From assembly GCA_910585245.1 (NCBI GenBank), contig CAJUCO010000022.1:1-41063 (forward strand): 41,063 nt of DNA, in the 5' to 3' direction. Both the position numbers and the translations under genes were made by a program. Shown one piece after another: positions 27,755 through 35,902 of the stretch. Numbering within the stretch: position 1 is the first letter of the stretch; each line of letters starts with the position of its first letter. Under the pieces are notes generated by a model that worked only from the letters and a program-made list of their open reading frames with translations, did not search any database and was not told the DNA's origin. The DNA is from an uncultured Oscillibacter sp. (GTDB lineage Bacteria > Bacillota > Clostridia > Oscillospirales > Oscillospiraceae).

Positions 27755-28003
27755 TTGAAGGGAAATATGGAGGAGCGGGCGGAGCGTCTGGCTCTTTACA
27801 TCATAGAAAACCGGTCCACGGTTCGGGCCGCCGCCCAGAAGTTCGGTATCAGCAAGTCGACGGTGCACAAGGACATCTCCGAGCGGTTGCCCCTGTTCAA
27901 CCGTCCGTTGTACATACAAGTAAAAGAAGTGCTGGACATCAACAAGGCCCAGCGGCACATTCGGGGCGGCATCGCCACCCGCAAAAAATACCGCGGCGGC
28001 TGA
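27755..28003 (+). CDS. spoIIID: Sporulation transcriptional regulator SpoIIID
   Basis: An 82-residue DNA-binding protein. 'MEERAERLALYIIENRSTVRAAAQKFGISKSTVHKDISERLPLFN' and 'VKEVLDINKAQRHIRGGIATRKKY' match SpoIIID along its whole length, including the HTH at about 22-45 and the basic C-terminal tail that adds DNA contacts. It controls mother-cell gene expression during sporulation. The TTG at 27755 is preferred because it restores the family N-terminus and follows GAGGG at good distance; an ATG at 27767 is the alternative and would shorten it by four residues. Its presence marks the organism as an endospore former or recent descendant. A small gene follows 23 bp downstream. Confidence 0.93.
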   Translation: MKGNMEERAERLALYIIENRSTVRAAAQKFGISKSTVHKDISERLPLFNRPLYIQVKEVLDINKAQRHIRGGIATRKKYRGG

Positions 28004-28026
28004 CGCCGCGGAAGGAGGGACCTTTT

Positions 28027-28380
28027 ATGGCAAATCGTCCGCATGGCCGGGGGCGCGTTCCATCCGGCGAGCGAACTTCGCAGGCAGGCAGGCCAGCCCG
28101 GGCCGTGCCCGTCTCCCGGTCCCCGGCCCGGGGCGGGGAATCCCCCAGGCCGGGAACGCCCATTTACACGGAGCCGGAGGTCCGCCGCTGGCCCCATCCT
28201 TTGGAGGACCCGGCCCCCCCGCCGGAGCCCGCTATGCACTACATCCGCTGTGCCCTGTCCTATCAGAACCAGCTGCTGGCGGACATCAAGGCGCTGCTGG
28301 AGCGGCTGTCCACAGCCGCCCCGGCGGCGGAGAGCCCCCCGGAGCCGGAAAAGGGTGGAGAGACTTTGACCAAGTTGTAA
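28027..28380 (+). CDS. Pro/Arg-rich small protein downstream of spoIIID
   Basis: A 117-residue protein with a good ribosome site (AAGGAGG, 9 bases before the ATG). Residues 1-70 are low-complexity and rich in Arg, Pro, Gly and Ser (probably disordered, basic), residues about 70-95 form a likely helix ('MHYIRCALSYQNQLLADIKALLERL'), and the end is Pro/Glu-rich. No family recognised. Being 23 bp after spoIIID and before a strong terminator, it is probably cotranscribed with it and might be a sporulation protein. The GC-rich low-complexity half lowers confidence in the exact start. Confidence 0.6.
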   Translation: MANRPHGRGRVPSGERTSQAGRPARAVPVSRSPARGGESPRPGTPIYTEPEVRRWPHPLEDPAPPPEPAMHYIRCALSYQNQLLADIKALLERLSTAAPAAESPPEPEKGGETLTKL

Positions 28381-28441
28381 ACTTTCTGGAAATATTTTAA
28401 TTCCCTTGTACAAAATGACAAAAACAGCGGGATTCTGACAG

Positions 28442-28470
28442 AAAAAATAGCGGCTACGCCGCTATTTTTT
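28442..28470 (+). terminator. Terminator of the spoIIID unit
   Basis: AAAAAATAGCGGC / TAC / GCCGCTATTTTTT: 13-bp perfect stem whose 3' arm is the T-run. Symmetric, so it may work in both directions. Confidence 0.9.
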
Positions 28471-28473
28471 CTC

Positions 28474-28502
28474 TTGTCTTTTTCCGGAGGCCGCCTTATA
28501 AT
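28474..28502 (+). promoter_or_regulatory. Promoter of the LCP gene
   Basis: TTGTCT (28474-28479), 17 bases, TATAAT (28497-28502). The leader of about 120 bases to the ATG can fold into CCCCG/CGGGG and CCAGG-CCTG/CAGG-CCTGG stems; no known riboswitch recognised. Confidence 0.75.
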
Positions 28503-28632
28503 GGAGCAGGCGTCCCCGCTTTCCGCTTTGCCGGGGACCGCTCCAGGTCCTGTTTTCGGACAGGCCCTGGGGTTTGCGCCTGTATATCACAATCGTTCAG
28601 CGCCGCCATCGCGGCCCACAGGAGGTTTTCCC

Positions 28633-29616
28633 ATGGCATCCAGACTTCGCCGCCGCAAGCGCAGCCCCTGGGCGGTCACCCTGTTGCTGCTGTTTATCCT
28701 CATTGGCCTTTGCTACGCCGTCGTCCGGGTCTATTTCCGGGCCCCGGACCAGAAGACCGGCGACTCCGTCATGATTCAGCGGGTAAACGGCCCCGCCATC
28801 GCGGAGGATCTCTCCGACGAGGAGGCGGAGGCCCTCCGCTCCCACTACGAGCGCAAACCCGGCTTTTGGACTATTCTGGTCTCCGGAGCCGACGACGAAA
28901 ACGGCGGAACGGACACCAACATTCTGGTGGCCGTGGACACGGAAAGCGGCTATGTTTTCGGGGCCAGCATCGCCCGGGACACCAAATCCCTCATCAACGG
29001 CAAACTCCACAAAATCAACTTCGCCTACAACGCCGGGGGGATGGAGCTGCTGGCGGACACCGTCTCCGATCAGCTGGGTATCCCGGTGGATTACACGGTG
29101 CTGGTGGATCTCCGGGCCTTCGAGGCCCTGGTGGACGCCGTGGGAGGCGTGGATTTTTACATCCCCATCGACATGGACTACGAAGATCCCTATCAGGACC
29201 TCTCCATCCACTTCTCCAAGGGTATGCGCCACCTGAACGGGGCCGAGGCGCTGAAGGTGGTCCGCTGCCGGAACGGCTACGCCTCTCAGGACATTGGCCG
29301 GATGCAAACCCAGCAGGATTTCTTAAAGGCCGTCGCCCAAAAGATGCTCACCCCCGCCAGCCTCACCAGGCTGGACGACTACTGCAAGATCTTCGTGGAG
29401 TATGTGGACACGGACCTGAACGTGGGCAACCTGGTGTGGCTGGGGGGCAGCGTCGCCGCCATGGGGGCGGAGAATATCCACTTCGCCACCTTGCCCGGGG
29501 AGTGGAAGTCCCCCTATATCTACCTCAACCAGGAGGAGGTCCTGGCCATGGTGAACCAGTACCTAAACCCCTACACCGAGGACCGCACAGCGGAGGATTT
29601 GAACCTTTTGACCTAG
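28633..29616 (+). CDS. LytR-CpsA-Psr (LCP) family protein
   Basis: A 327-residue membrane-anchored enzyme. A basic N-terminus (ASRLRRRKRSPW) and one helix (about 14-34) anchor it with the LCP domain outside. Domain landmarks are 'TDTNILVAVDTESGYVFGASIARDTKSLI', 'KINFAYNAGGMELLADTVSDQLGIPVDYTVLVDLRAFEALVDAVGGVDFYIPIDMDY', 'GMRHLNGAEALKVVRCRNGYASQDIGRMQTQQDFLKAV'. LCP proteins transfer polyprenyl-linked glycopolymers such as teichoic acids or capsule to peptidoglycan. The ATG at 28633 follows AGGAGG; upstream in-frame codons lie in the leader. The usual Arg in the last motif is present in 'DIGRMQTQQ'. Confidence 0.9.
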   Translation: MASRLRRRKRSPWAVTLLLLFILIGLCYAVVRVYFRAPDQKTGDSVMIQRVNGPAIAEDLSDEEAEALRSHYERKPGFWTILVSGADDENGGTDTNILVAVDTESGYVFGASIARDTKSLINGKLHKINFAYNAGGMELLADTVSDQLGIPVDYTVLVDLRAFEALVDAVGGVDFYIPIDMDYEDPYQDLSIHFSKGMRHLNGAEALKVVRCRNGYASQDIGRMQTQQDFLKAVAQKMLTPASLTRLDDYCKIFVEYVDTDLNVGNLVWLGGSVAAMGAENIHFATLPGEWKSPYIYLNQEEVLAMVNQYLNPYTEDRTAEDLNLLT

Positions 29617-29706
29617 GCCCTGTTTGAAAACTATCCGCCCCTTGGGCACTCCGCCATTGATCAGACAAGGCCCGGCTGAAAGCCGCTTTTAACGGAAAGG
29701 AACGCC

Positions 29707-31149
29707 ATGAAAACATACCTCTCCGCCCTGGCGCTGGCCCTGTGCCTGCTGCTGCCGCTTCCCCCCGCCCAGGCCGCCCAGGAGACGGGCTTTGTCCGAA
29801 GCCGGACCTACGCCGGGGAGTTTTCCGACCTGACGCCGGACTCCCCCTTCTATGACAACGTGGCCGCCCTCTATGCCTACGGCCTTTCCAACGGGAAGGA
29901 GGACGGCACCTTTGGCCCGGGGGACACCGTGACCCTGGGACAGGCCGTCATCTTCGCCGGACGAATCCGGGGCCTCTATCAGACCGGCGACGCCGGAGCC
30001 GCCCTGGCCCACCGCCGGGAAAACGCCCCGGCGGCCCTGGCCTACCTTCGCTATCTCCAGGCGGAGGGCGTGCTGGAGGCGGACTTCACCGGCGGGGACA
30101 GCGAGCTTTACCAGCCCGCCAGCCGTGCCCAGGTGGCCCACATTCTTTCAGGTCTCTTGCCGGAGGAGGCCCTCCCCTCCGTCCACGACGAGCTGGTCAC
30201 CCTGGCCTATTCCTCCCGCCGCTTTCTCAAGGATGTGAACGAGTACACCCCTTACTACCAGGACATCCTGGCCCTCTACCGAAAAGGCGTCTCCACCGGC
30301 AGCGACGCCGCCGGTTCCTTCCTCCCCGGCCAGCCCATCACCCGGGGGGCCCTGGCGGCCATGCTCACCCGGGTGGTGGACCCCGCCTTGCGGGTCCGGC
30401 CTCAGTGGGACCTTAGCAACCTCTATCTCGCCGTTGGAACGGACCTGGCGGACCTGGTGGAACCGGGGAACTACACCCTCTCCCCCTCCACGGCGGAGGA
30501 GCTGGAAAGCTCCCTTCGCTCCATGCTGGCCCAGGGCAACGACCAGACCGTCTTTTACTATCCCAGCCTCTCCGAGGAGGAGGCCCGCCGTCTCATGGAC
30601 CAATCCCTGGAGGTGATGAAGGCCTACTGTGAGCAGGGTTATAACCAGGTCTCCTGCACCCGGGGGGCGGGACTTGTGACCTTGCGCTTCTCCGCCGCCG
30701 GGGCGGGCCCCCACACCCAGGCCTACCGGGCCGCCGCCATGGAGGCCGCCGCCGCCGTCCACGACCAGCTGTGGAACGACGGAACCCTCCGGCCCGATAT
30801 GAAGCAGCTGGAAAAGGCCCGGATTTACTACACCTGGATCTGTGACCATTGCGCCTACGACTATCAGGCCGGGGGCGACTCTTTGAGTCATATCCCCTAC
30901 AACCTCTTCGCAAACGGCGCCGCCGTCTGTGACGGCTACACCGGGGCCTACAACCTCCTTTTGAAGCTGGAGGGTATCCGGTGCTCCACCGTCGTCCTGG
31001 GAGACCACATCTGGACGGCGGCCACCCTGGACGGCACGGAATACCACATTGACACCACCTGGGGAGACACCGGCAGCGCCGTGGACTACGCCTACTTCGC
31101 CATGCCCCCCCAAAAGTCTCTGGCGGTCCACGCCGGCCAAAGCGCCTGA
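29707..31149 (+). CDS. Secreted SLH-domain protein with transglutaminase-like domain
   Basis: A 480-residue exported protein. A signal peptide (about 1-24, MKTYLSALALALCLLLPLPP then AQA) precedes two to three S-layer-homology repeats (about 38-90, 95-150, 165-225; 'FSDLTPDSPFYDNVAALYAYGLSNGKEDGTFGPGDTVTLGQAV', 'YYQDILALYRKGVSTGSDAAGSFLPGQPITRGALAAMLTRV') that would bind secondary wall polymer. After a linker, residues about 375-475 form a transglutaminase-like core with a visible triad: Cys in 'NGAAVCDGYTGAYNLLLKLEGI', His in 'GDHIWTAATLDG', Asp in 'YHIDTTWGD'. It probably acts on surface peptides or crosslinks. GGAAAGGA precedes the ATG. The 90 bases before it hold no clear promoter. Confidence 0.85.
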   Translation: MKTYLSALALALCLLLPLPPAQAAQETGFVRSRTYAGEFSDLTPDSPFYDNVAALYAYGLSNGKEDGTFGPGDTVTLGQAVIFAGRIRGLYQTGDAGAALAHRRENAPAALAYLRYLQAEGVLEADFTGGDSELYQPASRAQVAHILSGLLPEEALPSVHDELVTLAYSSRRFLKDVNEYTPYYQDILALYRKGVSTGSDAAGSFLPGQPITRGALAAMLTRVVDPALRVRPQWDLSNLYLAVGTDLADLVEPGNYTLSPSTAEELESSLRSMLAQGNDQTVFYYPSLSEEEARRLMDQSLEVMKAYCEQGYNQVSCTRGAGLVTLRFSAAGAGPHTQAYRAAAMEAAAAVHDQLWNDGTLRPDMKQLEKARIYYTWICDHCAYDYQAGGDSLSHIPYNLFANGAAVCDGYTGAYNLLLKLEGIRCSTVVLGDHIWTAATLDGTEYHIDTTWGDTGSAVDYAYFAMPPQKSLAVHAGQSA

Positions 31150-31210
31150 ATCCCGGCGCCCCCAACCGGCGGCCTTCCCCTCCGCCGGTTTCCCCCGTTT
31201 TTCAAAAGCT

Positions 31211-31245
31211 GAGGAGAGAGCCCTGAACGGGGCTCTCTCCTCTTT
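31211..31245 (+). terminator. Terminator after the SLH/transglutaminase gene
   Basis: GAGGAGAGAGCCC / TGAACG / GGGCTCTCTCCTC, 13-bp stem, followed by TTTCG. It also faces the convergent ABC permease gene. Confidence 0.75.
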
Positions 31246-31275
31246 CGCGTCTCCTCCCGGCGGTTTTTCCGCCCC

Positions 31276-33405
31276 TCACCGCCGGATGTCCAGGGCCCGG
31301 CACACTTGGGCCAGGGTCAGGCGGTACACGCCGTACATCAACGCGCTGACCGCCCCGACGACCGCCAGGGCCATCAGCAGCCCCGCCGCCTCGCTGGGAG
31401 TGATGCCCAGGGGGCTGCCGTTGAAGTACATAATCATAACGTAGAAGGCGTAGATCAAGGCCGTGCCCGTCAGGGCGGGCGCCAGGAAGACCCGCTTCAC
31501 CTGCCCCCGGACGGAGCGGCGAAGGTAGGCGTTGGAGGCCCCCAAATGCCTGAGGTCGTCGTAGACCTTCCGGTTTGTCAGGGCGATGGTCATGCACCGG
31601 GTGTAGGCGATTACAAACACGGCGGAAAAGCACACCACGGCAATGAACACAAAGAGAATCAAAAACACCGCCATGGTCTTTACAAAGTCCGCCTTGTCCA
31701 TCACCCGGAACTGGGGCATATACTGCCAGCTCAGACGGAAGGCGGAGCTGTCCCGCTGGGCGTAGTCAATGACGGTGAAACCGGCTTTTGCACAGTTCTC
31801 CCGGTCCAGGAAGTAGATCCCCTCCTCCGCCAGGTACCGGTCCCGGACGACCGGGTCCCAGCCGTCGAACTGGGCCACGTCTATGGTGGAGCGGTCCACG
31901 ATCTCGTTGAACAGCGCCTTGGAAAATTCATAGGTCTCCCCGCAATTTTCCACATTGAAGCAAACCTGAGTCTCCCGCCACTCCTCCGGCAGGCCCGCGC
32001 CCAAGCGCGCAAAGTCGGCGTCGTTCATCACATAGCGCCCGAAGAGGCTGTCATAGCGCAGGGGCTCCAGGGATGTGACGGGGAGCCGCTCCCCGGTGAG
32101 ATAGTTGGTCACGAGGCTCTTGTCCGGGGCAAAGCCCAGCTTGCTCCCCTCCACGTCGACGACGCCGCGAATCTCGCCGCCGGCCAGGTCCACCCGCTCC
32201 CCCGTCAGGGTCTCGTAACCGGAGGCGGAGAGGAACAGCTCGGAGTTCATGATCTCCTTGTACTCCGCGCGCCAGGTGGTGCCCATGGGACCCTCCTCTT
32301 CGACGTGGTCGTCGCCGTCCACCGTCAGGCGAATCATGGGGACGGCGGCAAAGTCCGTAATGGTCACGCCATACTCCTCCGCCAGCGCCCGGACCTCCTC
32401 CTCCAGGGGGATGTCCTGGTCCCCCCGGAAGTGGTAGACATAGTCCACAGGCCGGGTGTCGTAGCCAATCATGGCCCCGGCGCCCATGGTGGGGGCGTAG
32501 AAGCTGCCGAAGTAGGCCCCGGCGATGAGCAATGTCATCACCAGCATATTCCGCACCGTCTGGCGGCCCTGGAAGCGCATCTGGCTGGTAGCGATCAGGT
32601 CCTTGTAGAGCTTCTTCTTCCCGTTCCAGCCGTTGACCACCGTGTGGAGCAAAATCATATAGAGGCCCACCAGGGCGGGGACGTAAAAGACCGCGGTCAG
32701 CCCCTCCGGGGGATACCAGTGGAGAACCACCACGAAGAAGCTGGAGGAGATATAGCCCAGGAAGCCCCCCAGGGCCAGCAGGCCGATGCCAACGGACCCG
32801 TACCACCGGGGCACGTCCCGGATGGGCTCGGATTTGTGGGACTCCTGGACGATGTCGATGATGTTGGTCCGCTTCACGGACCGGCTTCCCAGGAAAAACA
32901 TCATGGCGATGACAAAGGCGGAGAAGGCCAGGGAGAAGCCATAGGCCTTGGGGTCAAAGACCAGCCGCATCTCCTCGGTGTCCACCACGAAGAGCCTGAA
33001 AACCTGCCACAAAATCCAGGCCAGGGGCCCGCCCAGCGCGGCTCCGGCGGCACAGGAGCCCAGGGAGATCACCCCCAGCTCCCGGTACAGCTCCCCCCGG
33101 ACCTGGGCCCGGGAGGCCCCCAGGGCCAGAAACACGCCGGTCTCCCGGGACTTTTGCCGGAAGAAGAGGCCGGAGGCGTAGGTGGTGAACACGGCGCAGC
33201 CAATAACCGCCAGGGTGAAGATCATCATCACCTGCTTGCGGCTGTCGCCCCCCTCGGGGAGGACGTTTTGCACCGTGGGAGCCCGCATCATGCAGACGTA
33301 GGCCGTAATCAGCAGCACGGAGAAGAAGCAGCACCCCGCCAAAAGGGCGTATTGCTTCTTGTTTTTCCGGCGCATCAGGGCATAGACTTCGGAAAAATGG
33401 CGCAT
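31276..33405 (-). CDS. FtsX-type ABC transporter permease (BceB/VraG-like)
   Basis: A 709-residue membrane protein with about ten helices in the FtsX arrangement: helix 1 (about 20-40), a group of three around 60-170, more at about 205-310, a large extracellular domain at about 330-580, and three C-terminal helices. 'LFFRQKSRETGVFLALGASRAQV' and 'NRKVYDDLRHLGASNAYLRRSVRGQ' are the conserved cytoplasmic coupling segments. The big extracellular insert is the hallmark of BceB-type exporters that protect against cell-wall-active peptides. The ATG at 33405 is preferred to the overlapping GTG at 33411 because GGGAGG lies 8 bases before it. It pairs with the ATPase gene just upstream. Confidence 0.87.
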   Translation of the reverse strand: MRHFSEVYALMRRKNKKQYALLAGCCFFSVLLITAYVCMMRAPTVQNVLPEGGDSRKQVMMIFTLAVIGCAVFTTYASGLFFRQKSRETGVFLALGASRAQVRGELYRELGVISLGSCAAGAALGGPLAWILWQVFRLFVVDTEEMRLVFDPKAYGFSLAFSAFVIAMMFFLGSRSVKRTNIIDIVQESHKSEPIRDVPRWYGSVGIGLLALGGFLGYISSSFFVVVLHWYPPEGLTAVFYVPALVGLYMILLHTVVNGWNGKKKLYKDLIATSQMRFQGRQTVRNMLVMTLLIAGAYFGSFYAPTMGAGAMIGYDTRPVDYVYHFRGDQDIPLEEEVRALAEEYGVTITDFAAVPMIRLTVDGDDHVEEEGPMGTTWRAEYKEIMNSELFLSASGYETLTGERVDLAGGEIRGVVDVEGSKLGFAPDKSLVTNYLTGERLPVTSLEPLRYDSLFGRYVMNDADFARLGAGLPEEWRETQVCFNVENCGETYEFSKALFNEIVDRSTIDVAQFDGWDPVVRDRYLAEEGIYFLDRENCAKAGFTVIDYAQRDSSAFRLSWQYMPQFRVMDKADFVKTMAVFLILFVFIAVVCFSAVFVIAYTRCMTIALTNRKVYDDLRHLGASNAYLRRSVRGQVKRVFLAPALTGTALIYAFYVMIMYFNGSPLGITPSEAAGLLMALAVVGAVSALMYGVYRLTLAQVCRALDIRR

Positions 33406-33407
33406 GG

Positions 33408-34151
33408 TCACTCCCTCCCCATTTCCCGGACGGCGTCCAGCAGCTGGTCCTGGAAGGTCTCCCGCTTTGTGGTTCCCCTCTCCAGCTCTTTCCAGACCAC
33501 GCCGTCCCGGAGAATCACCACCCGGTCGCAGAAGGAGGCGGCGTAGGAGTCGTGGGTGACCATGAAAATGGTGGCCTCCAGGGCCTCTTTCGCCTGTTCA
33601 AAGGAGCGGATCACCGCCCGGGTGGACTTGGAGTCCAGGTTCCCCGTGGGCTCGTCGGCCAGAATCAAAAGGGGGTGGTTGATGAGGGCCCGGGCCACGG
33701 CGGTGCGCTGCTTCTCGCCGCCGGAGATCTCCGCCGGGTATTTATCCCGGATGGCGGCAATGCCAAAGACCTCACAGAGCTGGTCCGCCCGCTGCTCCGT
33801 CCTCTCGGAGACAACGCCGCCGATGATGGCGGGCAGCAGGATGTTCTGCCGGACCGTCAGGCCGTCCAGAAGCAAAAAGTCCTGGAAGACGAAGCCCAAC
33901 TGCTTGTTGCGGACCTCCGCCAGGGCGTCCTCGTCCAGACGGGCCAGCTCGGTTTTCCCCAGGCGGATACTGCCGGAGGCGGCGGGGATGTAACAGGAGA
34001 TGCAGTTTAAAAGGGTGGTTTTGCCGGAGCCGGAGGGGCCCATGACCGCCACAAACTCCCCCTTTCCCACGTGGAGGGAGACCCCCTTCAAAACCTCGTA
34101 GGAGGTCTTTCCCACTTGATAGGACTTGCACAGGTTTTCAACACTCAGCAT
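33408..34151 (-). CDS. ABC transporter ATP-binding protein (BceA/LolD-like)
   Basis: A 247-residue ATPase with Walker A 'GPSGSGKTT' (about 39-47), Q-loop 'FVFQDF', signature 'ISGGEKQRTAVARAL', Walker B 'LLILADEPTGNLD' and H-loop 'MVTHD'. It has the MacB/LolD/BceA subfamily look (ADEPTGNLDSKST). It energises the FtsX-type permease encoded next, with which it is translationally coupled. AAGGAAGGAG precedes the ATG. A TraX-like gene lies 16 bp upstream on the same strand. No BceRS two-component pair is adjacent; the nearest is the divergent LytTR/GHKL system. Confidence 0.93.
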   Translation of the reverse strand: MLSVENLCKSYQVGKTSYEVLKGVSLHVGKGEFVAVMGPSGSGKTTLLNCISCYIPAASGSIRLGKTELARLDEDALAEVRNKQLGFVFQDFLLLDGLTVRQNILLPAIIGGVVSERTEQRADQLCEVFGIAAIRDKYPAEISGGEKQRTAVARALINHPLLILADEPTGNLDSKSTRAVIRSFEQAKEALEATIFMVTHDSYAASFCDRVVILRDGVVWKELERGTTKRETFQDQLLDAVREMGRE

Positions 34152-34167
34152 GATACTCCTTCCTTTC

Positions 34168-34926
34168 TTACAGCATGAATTGGACGGCCGCGATGACGGC
34201 CAGATGGGCGGGATAAAAGGCGTAGAAAAACCACTTGGGGATCTTCAGCCCGGAGCGGGTGGGGAGGAAGATCAGCGGCGCGGCCAGCAGGGCAAACACG
34301 GCCCAGTCCACGGCGAAGCCCCCCAGCTTCAAGGCCAGCGGGTCCTCCAAATAGCCGCCCCAGAGACAGGGCAGATACGTCAGCCCATAGAGAGCCGCGC
34401 CAATTCCGGGGTGGTTCCGGCAGAGGAAGAATATCAGCATCAACTGAATCCCAATGCCGGAATAGTCGAAGTTCCACCAGCTCACCGCGAAGAAGGCCCC
34501 CAGGAACAGCCACCACTTCCGCTCCTTGAAGCCACACATGGCAAGCAGGGAGAGAAACAGGGTGAAGAAGATGTTCCAGTTGCTCCAGTTCCGGTCCACC
34601 ATCCAGTCGTGGGGGTGGAAGGCCAAAACGTAAAAGGGCTGAGAGACCAGGGCCAGCACCGCCAAACGGCCCAGATACCGCCTGATATCCCGGGTGTACA
34701 GCAGCCCCACGGTCATGCAGTAGCAAAAGATGGGAAACGCCGGCCGCCCTATCCAGCGGAAGGCCCCCACCTCCGGGAAGAAGGCCCCGCCCACGTGGTC
34801 GATGAGCATGGAGACAATGGCAACGAGCTTCAAAAGGTCCGTGTCCAGATTCGTTTGCAGCCGGGGACCCGTTTCCGGGACGGCGGCGGGGGTGGTCAGG
34901 GCGGCGCGGAGGGAATTCCGGTTCAT
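34168..34926 (-). CDS. TraX-like membrane protein
   Basis: A 252-residue membrane protein with about eight helices. 'LQTNLDTDLLKLVAIVSMLIDHVGGAFFPEVGAFRWIGRPAFPIFCYCMTVGLLYTRDIRRYLGRL' is the characteristic N-terminal block of the TraX family (LKxIAxxxMxIDHxG...RIxFPIFCFLxxEG-xxT), named after an F-plasmid pilin acetylase. Chromosomal Firmicutes members probably acetylate or modify surface molecules, but their substrates are unknown. The ATG at 34926 with GGAAG upstream is chosen; longer frames lack a ribosome site. It probably heads the operon with the two ABC genes. Confidence 0.82.
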   Translation of the reverse strand: MNRNSLRAALTTPAAVPETGPRLQTNLDTDLLKLVAIVSMLIDHVGGAFFPEVGAFRWIGRPAFPIFCYCMTVGLLYTRDIRRYLGRLAVLALVSQPFYVLAFHPHDWMVDRNWSNWNIFFTLFLSLLAMCGFKERKWWLFLGAFFAVSWWNFDYSGIGIQLMLIFFLCRNHPGIGAALYGLTYLPCLWGGYLEDPLALKLGGFAVDWAVFALLAAPLIFLPTRSGLKIPKWFFYAFYPAHLAVIAAVQFML

Positions 34927-35005
34927 AACAAGCACTTCCTTTGTCCTGTGATACCGATGGATACGGAAGTCCGGCTGTAAATTCTTCACTTCCGTTTCCA
35001 TTGCC

Positions 35006-35043
35006 AGAATACCGCAAAAAAACGGCCCCTGCAAACGGGGCCG
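35006..35043 (-). promoter_or_regulatory. traX-like gene promoter overlapping a terminator-like hairpin
   Basis: Minus strand TTGCAG (35034-35029), 17 bases, TATTCT (35011-35006). The same bases form CGGCCCC/GGGGCCG (35023-35029 with 35037-35043) followed on the minus strand by seven T (35022-35016). Either it is a promoter, or a leader terminator for transcripts from further right; both could operate. Confidence 0.45.
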
Positions 35044-35126
35044 CTCTCTTTGGCAGGTTCGTTGTCAAGTTTGGCGGCGGAGGCGGAAGCGGTGTCATCT
35101 TTGGCGCTTTTGCCGTCATAATTGGT

Positions 35127-35155
35127 TTGGCGAACCGCCGGGGATGTGCTATAAT
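35127..35155 (+). promoter_or_regulatory. Promoter of the LytTR/GHKL operon
   Basis: TTGGCG (35127-35132), 17 bases, TATAAT (35150-35155), 30 bases before the regulator ATG. Confidence 0.72.
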
Positions 35156-35185
35156 AGCCCCAGCAAACCGCAAGGAGATGAGACC

Positions 35186-35899
35186 ATGTTGCGAATTGGC
35201 ATCTGTGACGACAACGCCGGGGCCCGCATCGCCCTCCGCTCCGCCCTGGAGCGGGCCCTGGACCGGCGGCGGAGCGGGGAGGCGTCCTTTTTCGAGTTCT
35301 CCTCCGGAGAGGGGCTCCTCCGCTGGATGGAGAACCACGCCGGGGAACTGGACCTGGTGTTTCTGGATATCGAGATGGGAGAGCTGGACGGCATGGAGAC
35401 CGCCCGCCGCCTCCGGGAGGCGGACGAGGGGCTGGGGCTGGTGTTTGTCACCGGCTACACGGATTACGTCTTCGACGGCTACTCCGTGGGGGCCCTGGGC
35501 TATCTCATGAAGCCCCCTAAACAGGACCAGCTGGACGGCGTATTGAACCGGGCGGCGGAGGCCCGTCTCCGGGACGAGGACAAGGTGTTCCTCTGCCGCA
35601 ACGGCGAGACCCTGTACCGGATTTCCAAGAACACCATCCTCTATTTCGCCTCCGACCGGCGGCAGGTCACCTGTGCCGCCACCAACCGCACCTATGTCTT
35701 CTACGGCAAGCTGGATGAGGTGGAGCGGGCCGTGGGGGACGGCTTCGTCCGGGTCCACCAGCGGTATCTGGTCCGGACCTCCGCCGTGGACCGGATGGAG
35801 GGCAGCCAGATCTTCGTGGGGGAGGAGGCCATCCCCGTCAGCCGGGCCTGCCGCTCCGCCGCCCTGGCGGCCCTGGCCCGGTCGGCTCTGGAGGGCTAA
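35186..35899 (+). CDS. LytTR-family response regulator
   Basis: A 237-residue two-component regulator. The receiver (1-120) has 'IGICDDNAGARIAL', phospho-acceptor Asp in 'LVFLDIEMGELDGMETARRLRE' and Lys in 'GYLMKPPKQDQL'. The C-terminal LytTR DNA-binding domain (about 135-235) has 'VFLCRNGETLYRISKNTILYFASDRRQVTCAATNRTYVFYGKLDEVERAV', 'FVRVHQRYLVRTSAVDRMEG', 'AIPVSRACRSAAL'. This class (AgrA, NatR, LytR types) controls surface, transport or peptide-signalling genes. AAGGAG lies 9 bases before the ATG. The kinase gene starts 3 bp after its stop. Confidence 0.92.
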   Translation: MLRIGICDDNAGARIALRSALERALDRRRSGEASFFEFSSGEGLLRWMENHAGELDLVFLDIEMGELDGMETARRLREADEGLGLVFVTGYTDYVFDGYSVGALGYLMKPPKQDQLDGVLNRAAEARLRDEDKVFLCRNGETLYRISKNTILYFASDRRQVTCAATNRTYVFYGKLDEVERAVGDGFVRVHQRYLVRTSAVDRMEGSQIFVGEEAIPVSRACRSAALAALARSALEG

Positions 35900-35902
35900 G
35901 CC

